This document shows, piece by piece, positions 1 to 7,171 of a stretch of DNA of 20,225 bases (within the stretch, counting starts at the first letter, position 1; each line of letters starts with the position of its first letter). Source of the DNA: a virus. Location: IMG/VR virus record IMGVR_UViG_3300006919_000623, positions 1 through 20,225 of that record. The stretch is one strand, 5' to 3'. The notes under the pieces are model-generated. The model made no database searches. It had not been told where the DNA came from and saw only the letters and a program-made list of their open reading frames with translations. The position numbers and the translations under genes were made by a program.

Positions 1-2
1 AT

Positions 3-323
3 AATGCATCTACAGGTGTCCCATTTCAGGTATATGACGTTGCATCTACTAACATAGTCGCTGCATACAGAGATGGTGCAGATAGTAAGGGTAAAGCTGT
101 TGTTTTTAAACCAGATAATATTGTAACTACCAGAGGCCAAGTAACTAACGGTCAAGCTGCATCAGTAGATGTCATAGGATCTGTGTCAACAAATCAAATT
201 AATCTTACCGCAGGGCAACAGTATTACGTACAGACAGATGGAACGATAGGTACAACAGCAGATAGCCCAAGTGTACTGGCAGGAACAGCAATTTCAACTA
301 CAGAGTTAGTAGTTAAATCATAA
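3..323 (+). CDS. Fibre-like structural protein, C-terminal part (5'-truncated)
   Basis: An open frame enters from the left edge and ends at TAA 321-323, giving about 106 residues. It is rich in Gly, Ser, Thr, Val and Ala, with alternating polar/hydrophobic stretches typical of beta-structured fibre or appendage proteins. The end contains a run of the type L-T-A-G-Q-Q-Y-Y-V-Q-T-D-G-T followed by a Thr/Ser-rich tail. From memory this ending recurs at the C-termini of virion structural proteins of marine T4-like phages. In T4 the gene just upstream of 13 is wac (fibritin), but no foldon-like C-terminus is visible here, so I do not call it wac. It could be a fibre, whisker or other appendage. The N-terminus and full length are outside the window. 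Confidence 0.6.
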   Translation, partial: NASTGVPFQVYDVASTNIVAAYRDGADSKGKAVVFKPDNIVTTRGQVTNGQAASVDVIGSVSTNQINLTAGQQYYVQTDGTIGTTADSPSVLAGTAISTTELVVKS

Positions 324-327
324 ACCT

Positions 328-335
328 TATAAATA
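328..335 (+). promoter_or_regulatory. T4-type late promoter box ahead of gene 13
   Basis: An exact TATAAATA octamer lies in the 41-nt gap between the fibre-like gene and gene 13, ending 29 nt before the gene 13 ATG. TATAAATA is the T4 late promoter element recognised by RNA polymerase carrying gp55, which is also encoded in this window. A near-palindrome (331-350) overlaps its 3' end. Confidence 0.8.
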
Positions 336-364
336 CTGTTAACAGTGTTTAATAGGATACAGAC

Positions 365-1117
365 ATGGCGAACCCAAGCACAAGACAAGGACTGATTGAT
401 TACTGCCTCAGAGAGCTAGGTGATCCGGTCATTGAAATCAACGTAGATCCAGATCAGCTTGAAGATCGAGTAGATGAAGCTTTACAATACTATCAAGAGT
501 TTCATTCTGACGCGACTCTTCGCACGTTTTTAAAACATCAGATCACGGCTACTGATGTAACAAACGAATACATTCCTATTTCATCTAATATCATATTTGT
601 TTCAAAGTTATTTCCGGTCGCATCTGGTTCTTTGACAAGAGACTTCTTTGATATTAAATATCAGTTACATTTAAATGATATTGCTAATATGCATTCTTAT
701 ATCGGTGACTTAGCTTATTACGAACAAATGCAGCAGTACCTATCATTAATTGATATGAAGCTCAATGGTCATCCTCTTGTCCAGTTTTCAAGACATCAAA
801 ATAGACTTTATATTCATGGTGAAAAAGAAACAGATGATTTAGTAGAAGGTGATTATCTTGTTGCTGAAGTATTTGAAATTGTAGAACCTACAACACACAC
901 TTCAGTGTTTAATGATATGTGGTTAAAGCAATACACAACAGCGTTAATTAAAAGACAATGGGGCGCTAACTTAATTAAATTTGAAGGCATGCAACTTCCT
1001 GGCGGAGTAACAATAAACGGACGACAGATATTTGAAGATGCAATGGCAGAAATAGAAAGACTAAGAGAAGTAATTAGGCTAGAGCATGAAATGCCAGCTG
1101 ACTTCTTTGTGGGGTAA
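365..1117 (+). CDS. 13: Neck / head completion protein gp13
   Basis: The 250-residue protein is called as the T4 gp13 homologue. gp13 binds with gp14 at the portal vertex after packaging to form the neck, closing the filled head and giving the tail a docking surface. The N-terminal part (about residues 5-60) is a helical, acidic segment with a R-V-D-E-A-L-Q-Y-Y pattern that I associate with gp13 of marine T4-like phages. T4 gp13 is about 309 residues, so this is a shorter form. The identification also rests on position, first in a perfect 13-14-15-16-17 series. The ATG at 365 follows the sequence AATAGGATACAGAC, which offers a Shine-Dalgarno-like AGGA. A late promoter lies just upstream. Gene 14 begins 3 nt after the stop, implying coupled translation. 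Confidence 0.88.
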   Translation: MANPSTRQGLIDYCLRELGDPVIEINVDPDQLEDRVDEALQYYQEFHSDATLRTFLKHQITATDVTNEYIPISSNIIFVSKLFPVASGSLTRDFFDIKYQLHLNDIANMHSYIGDLAYYEQMQQYLSLIDMKLNGHPLVQFSRHQNRLYIHGEKETDDLVEGDYLVAEVFEIVEPTTHTSVFNDMWLKQYTTALIKRQWGANLIKFEGMQLPGGVTINGRQIFEDAMAEIERLREVIRLEHEMPADFFVG

Positions 1118-1120
1118 TTC

Positions 1121-2002
1121 ATGGTCACAAATCTTTACTTCACCCAAGGTGTAAAGGGCGAACAAGATCTTTATGAAGATATAGTGATAGAATCACTAAA
1201 AATGTTTGGCCAAGACGTTTACTACTTACCTCGTGATATTGTTAACGAGGATAGAATTCTTGGTGAAGACGTTCCTTCAAGATTTAATTCAGCTTATAAA
1301 GTTGAGATGTACATCGAAAACATAGAAGGATTCGATGGAGAAGGTGATATATTTACAAAGTTTGGTGTTGAGATTAGAGACCAAGCAACCTTTGTTATTT
1401 CAAAACGCAGGTGGAATCATACTGTAAAAAGACTTGATAACGAGATTCAAGCTGTAAGACCGCATGAAGGGGACTTACTTTACGTACCATTTTCTAAAAA
1501 AATATTTGAAATTATGCATGTTGAGCATGAACAACCGTTTTATCAATTAAAAAATCTTCCGACTTTTAAACTACGTTGTGAACTATTTGATTATAATGAT
1601 GAAGACTTTGATACAGACATTGTTGAAATCGATCAAGTCGAGAAAAAAGGTTACACCGCAAATCTTACACTTGTAGATTCAGCCGACACTGGATTTATAG
1701 TTGGTAATACACTTACACAAACATTATCTACTGGTGTAATTATTTCTGGTGAGATTGTAGATTATAATGATTCAAGTAATGTTCTTTCGGTTGCGAATGT
1801 TGGAGCAGACGATGGTAACTTCCACTTGTTCACAGCAGCTGGTATTATCAAATCCGAAGATTCTGCTGAACAAACTTTGACTCGTACTATTTCTGCTATT
1901 AACGAAACAATTGCGCAAGTCAACGCACAAAACGATTTCTTTGAAACACTAACTGACTTCCTTGACTTCAGTGAATCTAACCCGTTTGGAGATCCTAGCT
2001 AA
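1121..2002 (+). CDS. 14: Neck protein gp14
   Basis: The 293-residue protein is called as T4 gp14 (256 residues), the second neck protein, which assembles on gp13 and contacts the tail terminator ring. The N-terminal 170 residues carry the family-like start (Y-F-T-Q-G, then a segment about metal- or DNA-like Y-Y-L-P-R-D around 34-39) and the W-N-H-T segment near 98-101. Residues about 178-245 are a Gly/Thr/Val-rich beta-like insert of the kind found in fibre proteins, and the end (about 265-293) is acidic and aromatic. That insert accounts for the greater length. The gene starts 3 nt after gene 13 and its stop overlaps the gene 15 start (TAATG at 2000-2004). Function is assigned from family resemblance plus the strict gene order. 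Confidence 0.87.
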   Translation: MVTNLYFTQGVKGEQDLYEDIVIESLKMFGQDVYYLPRDIVNEDRILGEDVPSRFNSAYKVEMYIENIEGFDGEGDIFTKFGVEIRDQATFVISKRRWNHTVKRLDNEIQAVRPHEGDLLYVPFSKKIFEIMHVEHEQPFYQLKNLPTFKLRCELFDYNDEDFDTDIVEIDQVEKKGYTANLTLVDSADTGFIVGNTLTQTLSTGVIISGEIVDYNDSSNVLSVANVGADDGNFHLFTAAGIIKSEDSAEQTLTRTISAINETIAQVNAQNDFFETLTDFLDFSESNPFGDPS

Positions 2003-2784
2003 TGTTTGGAGTACATTTTTATCATCAAAGAATGCGAAAAAGCGTTGCGCTTTTTGGACGTATGTTTAATGATTTATACATTTTAAGAAAGAACTCAGCC
2101 GGAGCTACAATTTCTCAAGTAAAAGTTCCTTTAGCATATGCGCCAAAGCAAAAGTTTCTCGAAAGAATTAGATCATTTCCTAATCTAGAAACAGATCAAA
2201 GCGTCGCGGTAAAATTACCTCGTATGTCGTTTGAGATATTAGGTATTTCGTACGACACTGCACGTCAGTTACCAAAGATAAACAATTACATTAATAATGG
2301 TACTACTATTAATACACGTAATAGAATTTATAGTTACGTACCTTATAATCTTAGTTTTCAATTAAACATATTCACTAAGAATCAAGATGACGCTCTTCAA
2401 ATAGTAGAACAGATTCTTCCAAGATTTAATCCTACATATACTTTAACAGTAAAACCATTGAGTAGTATACCGGATATAAAAGAAGATGTTCCGATCACAA
2501 TTGCAGGCGTAACATTTACGGACGACTTTGAAGGTCCGCAGGAACAAAGACGTACAATCATATATACAATTGATTTTGAAATGAAAGCGAACTTCTACGG
2601 ACCAATCGCTGAAGCTGGTATCGTTAGAACTTCAATAAATAACTTTTATCAGATCGGTGCTGGAATGCTTGATTCTGATGAACTGCTTCAAACTCTTACG
2701 GTCAAACCTAATCCTCTGTCTGTAAGTCCTGATTCTGATTTTGGATTTAGTGAAACAATAACTCAATCGGTGGATAGTGCGTGA
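2002..2784 (+). CDS. 15: Tail sheath stabiliser / tail completion protein gp15
   Basis: The 260-residue protein matches T4 gp15 (272 residues) in length and position. gp15 forms the hexameric terminator ring at the head-proximal end of the tail, stabilising the sheath and binding the gp13/gp14 neck. Recognisable traits include the N-terminal G-V-H-F-Y-H-Q-R-M-R-K segment, a central Y-V-P-Y-N-L-S-F-Q-L stretch (about 112-121) and the F-E-M-K-A-N-F-Y-G-P segment near 192-201, which are characteristic of the family. The ATG at 2002 shares its A with the gene 14 stop, and the TGA stop (2782-2784) overlaps the gene 16 ATG by one base, so translation of 14-15-16 is probably coupled. Expression is likely from the late promoter ahead of gene 13. 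Confidence 0.9.
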   Translation: MFGVHFYHQRMRKSVALFGRMFNDLYILRKNSAGATISQVKVPLAYAPKQKFLERIRSFPNLETDQSVAVKLPRMSFEILGISYDTARQLPKINNYINNGTTINTRNRIYSYVPYNLSFQLNIFTKNQDDALQIVEQILPRFNPTYTLTVKPLSSIPDIKEDVPITIAGVTFTDDFEGPQEQRRTIIYTIDFEMKANFYGPIAEAGIVRTSINNFYQIGAGMLDSDELLQTLTVKPNPLSVSPDSDFGFSETITQSVDSA

Positions 2785-3143
2785 TGAATGATTCTGATAA
2801 TGCGGAAAATGATTTTGAATATGCCCGTCAAATGTACCATGATCTTTTAGCAAAAGGATCAGCCGCACTTGATGATATGATGGATGTTGCACGTAACACT
2901 GAACATCCCCGAGCCTTTGAAGTTCTCGCTACTACGATGAAGACTGTGTCTGACATCAATGGTAACCTTATGGATATGCACAAGAAAAAGAAAGCATATA
3001 AACATAAAGATGATTTAAAGAGTTTACCTAACGGAACAACAAATAATTTATTTGTAGGTTCTACTACTGATTTACAAAGAATGCTTTTGAAAGAAACTGA
3101 TGCTGATAATGTAATTGACATTAAAGACTATAAAGATGAATGA
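2784..3143 (+). CDS. 16: Small terminase subunit gp16
   Basis: This is a 119-residue, largely helical and charged protein, called as the small terminase subunit. In T4, gp16 (164 residues) forms rings that regulate the ATPase and nuclease of gp17 and help recognise packaging-competent DNA. The core (about residues 10-70) has the helix-turn-like acidic pattern A-R-Q-M-Y-H-D-L followed by E-V-L-A-T-T-M-K-T, typical of marine T4-like gp16. The C-terminus is short and acidic (…D-N-V-I-D-I-K-D-Y-K-D-E). I chose ATG 2784, which overlaps the gene 15 stop (TGATG), over the in-frame GTG three bases earlier. The stop TGA at 3141-3143 lies inside the start of gene 17, so the two terminase subunits are translationally coupled. 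Confidence 0.88.
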   Translation: MNDSDNAENDFEYARQMYHDLLAKGSAALDDMMDVARNTEHPRAFEVLATTMKTVSDINGNLMDMHKKKKAYKHKDDLKSLPNGTTNNLFVGSTTDLQRMLLKETDADNVIDIKDYKDE

Positions 3144-4722
3144 AACATATCTTGGAAACGTTAATGTAAAAAGAGATGGTGTAGTTGCAGAATGGACAAA
3201 GGGAGACGTCCAAGAATACGCCAAATGCATGAATGATCCAGCTTACTTTGCTACAAATTATGCTAAAATAATTTCTCTTGATACTGGCCTTGTGCCGTTT
3301 AACCTGTATCCGTATCAAGAAAAAATGTTTGATTCTTTTAATAATAATAGATTCAGCATTGTTTTAGCTTGTAGACAATCTGGTAAATCAATTAGTTCTG
3401 TTGCTTACTTACTTTGGTTTGCCATATTTCATCCCGAGAAAACGATTGCGATACTTGCTAATAAAGGTGCTACGGCACGTGAGATGCTGGCAAGAGTCAC
3501 TCTTATGCTCGAGAATCTTCCTTTCTTTCTACAGCCTGGTTGTAAAGCATTAAACAAAGGTTCAATCGAGTTTTCAAACAACTCAAGAATAATTGCAGCA
3601 GCAACGAGCGGTTCATCTATTCGTGGTATGTCTGTCAACCTACTATACCTTGACGAGTTTGCGTTTGTAGAAAGAGCATCTGAGTTCTATACTTCTACAT
3701 ATCCAGTTGTATCATCTGGTAAAGATACAAAGGTTATTATAACGTCGACTGCTAATGGTATAGGTAACACGTTTTATAAGATATGGGAAGGTGCTGTACA
3801 AGGAACAAATGAATATACACCATTTAGAGTTGATTGGTGGGATGTTCCAGGACGAGATGATGCATGGAAGAAACAAACAATTGCTAATACTTCGCAGATG
3901 CAGTTTGATCAGGAGTTTGGAAATACATTCTTCGGAACAGGTGACACGTTAGTAGGTGCAGATACTTTATTAGATCTGAAAGCAAAAGAACCATTAAGAA
4001 GAATAGAAGATAATTCTGTTCTTATTTACGAAGAACCAGAAAAGGGCCATGATTATATCATGACCGTAGATGTTAGTAGAGGAAGAGGACAGGATTATTC
4101 TACGTTTAATGTGATCGATATTAGCACTCGCCCGTTTTCACAGGTTGCTGTATATCGCAATAATATTATCTCTCCATTACTCTTCCCTAATATTATCTAT
4201 AAATATGCAAAAGTCTACAATGAAGCATATGTCGTAATTGAATCGAATGATCAAGGTAGTGTAGTAACTAATGGTTTATATCATGAATTAGAATATGAAA
4301 ACATGCATGTTGAATCTGCGGTAAAGGCAAATGCTCTTGGTATTGAAATGACTCGAAAGGTAAAAAGACTTGGATGTTCTGCCATTAAAGATATTATTGA
4401 AAACGATAAGCTCAAGATCGTGGATGAGAATACTATTTTAGAAATATCCACGTTTGTATCGAGAGGCCAATCATATCAAGCCGCAGAAGGTAATCATGAT
4501 GACTTAATGATGAACTTAGTGTTGTTTGGTTATTTTGCTACAAGTAATTACTTCGGTGACATGACAAACATCAATCTTAAAGAAATGATGTTTCAACAAA
4601 GAATAAGAGAGATCGAAGAAGACGTGTTACCGTTTGGATTTGTAGATGATGGATCCGAATATATTGCTCAACAAGATCGAGAAGAACACCCATGGGCCAT
4701 AACGTATGAAGAACAGTGGTAA
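3136..4722 (+). CDS. 17: Large terminase subunit gp17 (packaging ATPase-nuclease)
   Basis: The 528-residue protein (from ATG 3136) is the packaging motor that docks on the portal, translocates DNA using ATP and cuts concatemers. Numbering from this ATG, the Walker A-type C-R-Q-S-G-K-S is at about 79-85 and Walker B L-L-Y-L-D-E at about 169-174, followed by the coupling S-T-A-N-G near 204-208. The C-terminal RNase H-like nuclease shows acidic residues in T-V-D-V-S (D312), V-V-I-E-S (E369) and N-H-D-D (D455), fitting the D/E/D triad of the T4 enzyme. T4 gp17 is 610 residues, so this form is compact. An in-frame TTG at 3115 could add seven residues. I prefer ATG because it overlaps gene 16 by eight bases in the usual phage manner. 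No intein or frameshift is visible. Confidence 0.97.
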   Translation: MNETYLGNVNVKRDGVVAEWTKGDVQEYAKCMNDPAYFATNYAKIISLDTGLVPFNLYPYQEKMFDSFNNNRFSIVLACRQSGKSISSVAYLLWFAIFHPEKTIAILANKGATAREMLARVTLMLENLPFFLQPGCKALNKGSIEFSNNSRIIAAATSGSSIRGMSVNLLYLDEFAFVERASEFYTSTYPVVSSGKDTKVIITSTANGIGNTFYKIWEGAVQGTNEYTPFRVDWWDVPGRDDAWKKQTIANTSQMQFDQEFGNTFFGTGDTLVGADTLLDLKAKEPLRRIEDNSVLIYEEPEKGHDYIMTVDVSRGRGQDYSTFNVIDISTRPFSQVAVYRNNIISPLLFPNIIYKYAKVYNEAYVVIESNDQGSVVTNGLYHELEYENMHVESAVKANALGIEMTRKVKRLGCSAIKDIIENDKLKIVDENTILEISTFVSRGQSYQAAEGNHDDLMMNLVLFGYFATSNYFGDMTNINLKEMMFQQRIREIEEDVLPFGFVDDGSEYIAQQDREEHPWAITYEEQW

Positions 4723-4723
4723 A

Positions 4724-4767
4724 AATCTTCATTTTAAAATTATTATAAATACTATCAAGTGAAGATT
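4724..4767 (+). repeat. Inverted repeat bracketing the gene 18 late promoter
   Basis: AATCTTCA (4724-4731) and TGAAGATT (4760-4767) are perfect 8-base inverted copies separated by 28 nt, extendable by two pairs after one mismatch. The late promoter box 4744-4751 lies in the loop. A read-through transcript from gene 17 could fold here. No strong T-tract follows the right arm, so it is not a classical terminator. Confidence 0.55.
4744..4751 (+). promoter_or_regulatory. T4-type late promoter box ahead of gene 18
   Basis: An exact TATAAATA is found in the 94-nt gap between genes 17 and 18, 65 nt before the gene 18 ATG. It should give the abundant tail sheath and tube proteins their own strong late transcript. 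Confidence 0.8.
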
Positions 4768-4816
4768 CTTATTATGTTTTGCTTATAATTAGAACACTGG
4801 AAAAGGAAAAACAGTC

Positions 4817-6559
4817 ATGGCACTATTTACTCCCTCAGAGTCTCCAGCGATTGTTGTCAAGGAAGTAGATCTTACGGGCGTTGTGCCTAATGTACAATCT
4901 ACAACTGGCGCATTCGTCGGGAACTTTCGTTGGGGTCCGGTTGAACAAGCTACCCTCATCGATGGTGAGGCGACACTTGCTGAGACTTTTGGATCTCCTG
5001 ACGATAATGAAGGAAGAGCAGTCGATTTCCTATCGGCGGCGTATTTCTTACGATACTCAAATTCTATGCAAACTGTTCGAGCAATCGACAGTAATGCAAA
5101 CAACGCAACTGACATATCACAAAGCAGTCAGCCCGTTGTAAAAAATCTCGATAATTGGAACGCACAATTAGCGGCTCGAGATAGCGACGATAATGTTTTT
5201 GTTGCAAAATGGCCAGGAGCGCTTGGTAATTCATTATCAGTTTCTGTCTGTCCACAATCTGCTGCTGACTCAGCATTTACTAACTGGATCTATAAGGGTA
5301 GCTTTGATGCTGCACCTGGTACATCTACTTACGCTACTGGAGTCGGTGCAACAAACGATGAGATGCATGTTGCAGTTGTTGACGAAGACGGTCTATTTAC
5401 TGGTACACGCGGTTCAATCCTCGAAACATTCCCATTCATTTCAAAAGCTTCAAATGCAAAATCACCTGATGGTTCATCTAACTACGCAGTAGAAACGATT
5501 AACGGAAAATCAGAATATGTATGGATGGCAGGTTTCGGAGCAGCAGGTCAGTTCGATGCTGACGCTGGTTCAGCCGCAGTCAGTGGTAAAGATTACAGCT
5601 CTGAAGTCAGAGATGTAAGAACCACATCACTTGCAAACGGTACAGATGCTAGCACATTATCGGCTGGCAACATAGCTACTGGATTCGATAAATTAGAAGA
5701 TAAAGACACAATTACAGTAGACTTTTTGATTGCACCTGGCATGAGTTCAAGATCAGATCAAACTACGGTTGTAAACGATCTAGTTACAACAGCCGGAACT
5801 ACTCGTAAAGATTGTGTTGTAGTTACATCTCCAGCAAGATCAGATATCGTAAACGTATCATCACCAGCTACTCAGGTAACAAATGCAGTAGCAACAGCAG
5901 ATACATTTACAAATTCATCTTATCTGGTAGTTGATAATAACTATCTAAAAGTTTACGATAAATATAACGATAAATACCGCTTTATTCCGGCCGCATCTTC
6001 TACTGCTGGTATCATGGCTGCAACAGATCTAAATGCTGCACCTTGGTTCTCGCCAGCCGGTCCAAGACGAGGCGCATATCTAGGTATTACATCTTTGGCT
6101 TCTTCACCGAATAAGTCACAGCGTGATACTTTATATAAAGCGGGTGTTAACCCAATCTCAAACATACCAGGACAAGGTGTCCTATTGTTTGGTGATAAAA
6201 CAAAATTAGCACGGCCTTCAGCATTCGATAGAATCAACGTTCGGAGATTGTTCCTAACAGTCGAAAGAGCTGTTTCTTTGGCTGCTCGAAATACACTCTT
6301 CGAATTTAATGATGAGTTTTCCCGTGCTGAATTCGTAAACATTGTCGAGCCTTTCTTGAGAGAAATCCAAGGTCGAAGAGGTATAACGGACTTCAGAGTT
6401 GTGTGTGACGCAACAAATAACACTGCGGCCGTAATCGATAGAAATGAATTTGTTGCTAATATCTTCATTAAGCCAGCACGTTCGGTCAACTACATCACTC
6501 TAAACTTTGTAGCTGTAAGAACTGGCGTGGAATTTGAAGAAGTAGCAGGCACAGTATAA
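4817..6559 (+). CDS. 18: Tail sheath protein gp18
   Basis: The 580-residue protein is the contractile tail sheath subunit (T4 gp18, 659 residues), which forms hexameric rings around the tube and contracts to drive it through the host envelope. The N-terminus S-P-A-I-V-V-K-E-V-D-L-T and the following G-A-F-V-G-N-F-R-W-G-P-V segment (about 32-43) are classic sheath features. The C-terminal part (about 430-580) holds the conserved core: G-V-N-P-I, the R-I-N-V-R-R-L-F segment, F-N-D-E-F, and R-E-I-Q-G-R-R-G-I. The middle (about 110-380) is variable, Ser/Thr/Asp-rich and probably surface exposed, as in other sheath proteins. An A/G-rich ribosome site (GGAAAAGGAAAAA) precedes the ATG. Gene 19 follows after 21 nt. 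Confidence 0.96.
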   Translation: MALFTPSESPAIVVKEVDLTGVVPNVQSTTGAFVGNFRWGPVEQATLIDGEATLAETFGSPDDNEGRAVDFLSAAYFLRYSNSMQTVRAIDSNANNATDISQSSQPVVKNLDNWNAQLAARDSDDNVFVAKWPGALGNSLSVSVCPQSAADSAFTNWIYKGSFDAAPGTSTYATGVGATNDEMHVAVVDEDGLFTGTRGSILETFPFISKASNAKSPDGSSNYAVETINGKSEYVWMAGFGAAGQFDADAGSAAVSGKDYSSEVRDVRTTSLANGTDASTLSAGNIATGFDKLEDKDTITVDFLIAPGMSSRSDQTTVVNDLVTTAGTTRKDCVVVTSPARSDIVNVSSPATQVTNAVATADTFTNSSYLVVDNNYLKVYDKYNDKYRFIPAASSTAGIMAATDLNAAPWFSPAGPRRGAYLGITSLASSPNKSQRDTLYKAGVNPISNIPGQGVLLFGDKTKLARPSAFDRINVRRLFLTVERAVSLAARNTLFEFNDEFSRAEFVNIVEPFLREIQGRRGITDFRVVCDATNNTAAVIDRNEFVANIFIKPARSVNYITLNFVAVRTGVEFEEVAGTV

Positions 6560-6580
6560 TAGCGTCAGAGGAGATAACAA

Positions 6581-7108
6581 ATGGCTATTTTAGGAGTTGA
6601 TGACTTCAAATCCAAGCTGAGAGGTGGTGGCGCTAGACCTAATCTGTTTAAAGCTACTATCAACTTTCCTACTTACGCAAACGGTGATGTAGAAATTACT
6701 TCATTCCTTTGCGAGGCAGCTCAGCTTCCAGGTTCTACTATCGGCACTATCGTGATGCCTTTCCGAGGTAGACAATTAAAAATGGCCGGCGATCGTGTAT
6801 TCGATGTATGGACGCCGACTATTATAAACGACACAGACTTCAGGATTCGTGATTCGATGGAGCGTTGGATGAATGGCATGAACGGCCATCAGACAAACAC
6901 TGGTTTAACCAACGTCACAGATTACGAAGCAGATCTTATTGTTGAACAAATCGACAAAGACGGATCTACTTTGAAGACTTATAACTTCCGTGGTTGTTTT
7001 CCAACTGCAATCTCTCCAATCGATCTGAACTATGCTTCAGAAAACGAAATTGAGAGATTCACAGTGGAATTCCAAGTTCAGTACTGGGAATCTAATACCA
7101 CTACGTAA
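6581..7108 (+). CDS. 19: Tail tube protein gp19
   Basis: The 175-residue protein matches T4 gp19 (163 residues), which stacks as hexamers to form the inner tail tube through which DNA passes. The fold markers F-L-C-E-A-A-Q-L-P-G (about 42-51), P-F-R-G-R-Q-L-K-M-A-G-D-R (about 60-72), F-D-V-W-T-P-T-I-I-N-D-T-D-F and E-R-W-M-N, and the ending R-F-T-V-E-F-Q-V-Q-Y-W, are all typical of the family. A strong Shine-Dalgarno (GAGGAG, about 10 nt before ATG) suits a highly expressed structural gene. It is probably co-transcribed with gene 18 from the late promoter at 4744. A hairpin follows the stop by 16 nt. A divergent protein with the same pattern is encoded at 12975-13520. Confidence 0.95.
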   Translation: MAILGVDDFKSKLRGGGARPNLFKATINFPTYANGDVEITSFLCEAAQLPGSTIGTIVMPFRGRQLKMAGDRVFDVWTPTIINDTDFRIRDSMERWMNGMNGHQTNTGLTNVTDYEADLIVEQIDKDGSTLKTYNFRGCFPTAISPIDLNYASENEIERFTVEFQVQYWESNTTT

Positions 7109-7124
7109 GTGAATAAATAGAGGG

Positions 7125-7151
7125 AAGGGCAGAGCTTTTCTGCCCTTTCTT
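7125..7151 (+). terminator. Hairpin after gene 19 (probable leaky terminator)
   Basis: AAGGGCAGA (7125-7133) and TCTGCCCTT (7139-7147) form a perfect 9-bp stem with a 5-nt loop, followed by TCTTTA. The T-tract is interrupted and no late promoter with an exact TATAAATA lies between it and gene 20, so partial read-through into the head genes is expected. It could set the ratio of tail to portal transcripts or protect the 3' end. Confidence 0.7.
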
Positions 7152-7171
7152 TACTGTTAAAAGGAATTAAA

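Noticed and set aside
853-1128. Other minus-strand and alternate-frame open frames of 65-110 codons across the window
   Set aside because: Each is contained within a recognised gene, lacks a credible ribosome site and has composition explained by the opposite strand or shifted reading of the true gene.
3115-3135. TTG at 3115 as start of the large terminase
   Set aside because: It adds only seven residues unlike the family N-terminus and increases overlap with gene 16. ATG 3136 gives the usual short overlap.
5953-6489. A 178-codon open frame on the minus strand
   Set aside because: It lies wholly inside the well-supported sheath gene 18, and all real genes in the window are on the plus strand. 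Its product has no recognisable family features.
7111-7119. GAATAAATA as a late promoter for gene 20
   Set aside because: It departs from TATAAATA in its first base and lies upstream of a strong hairpin, so transcripts from it would meet the stem at once.
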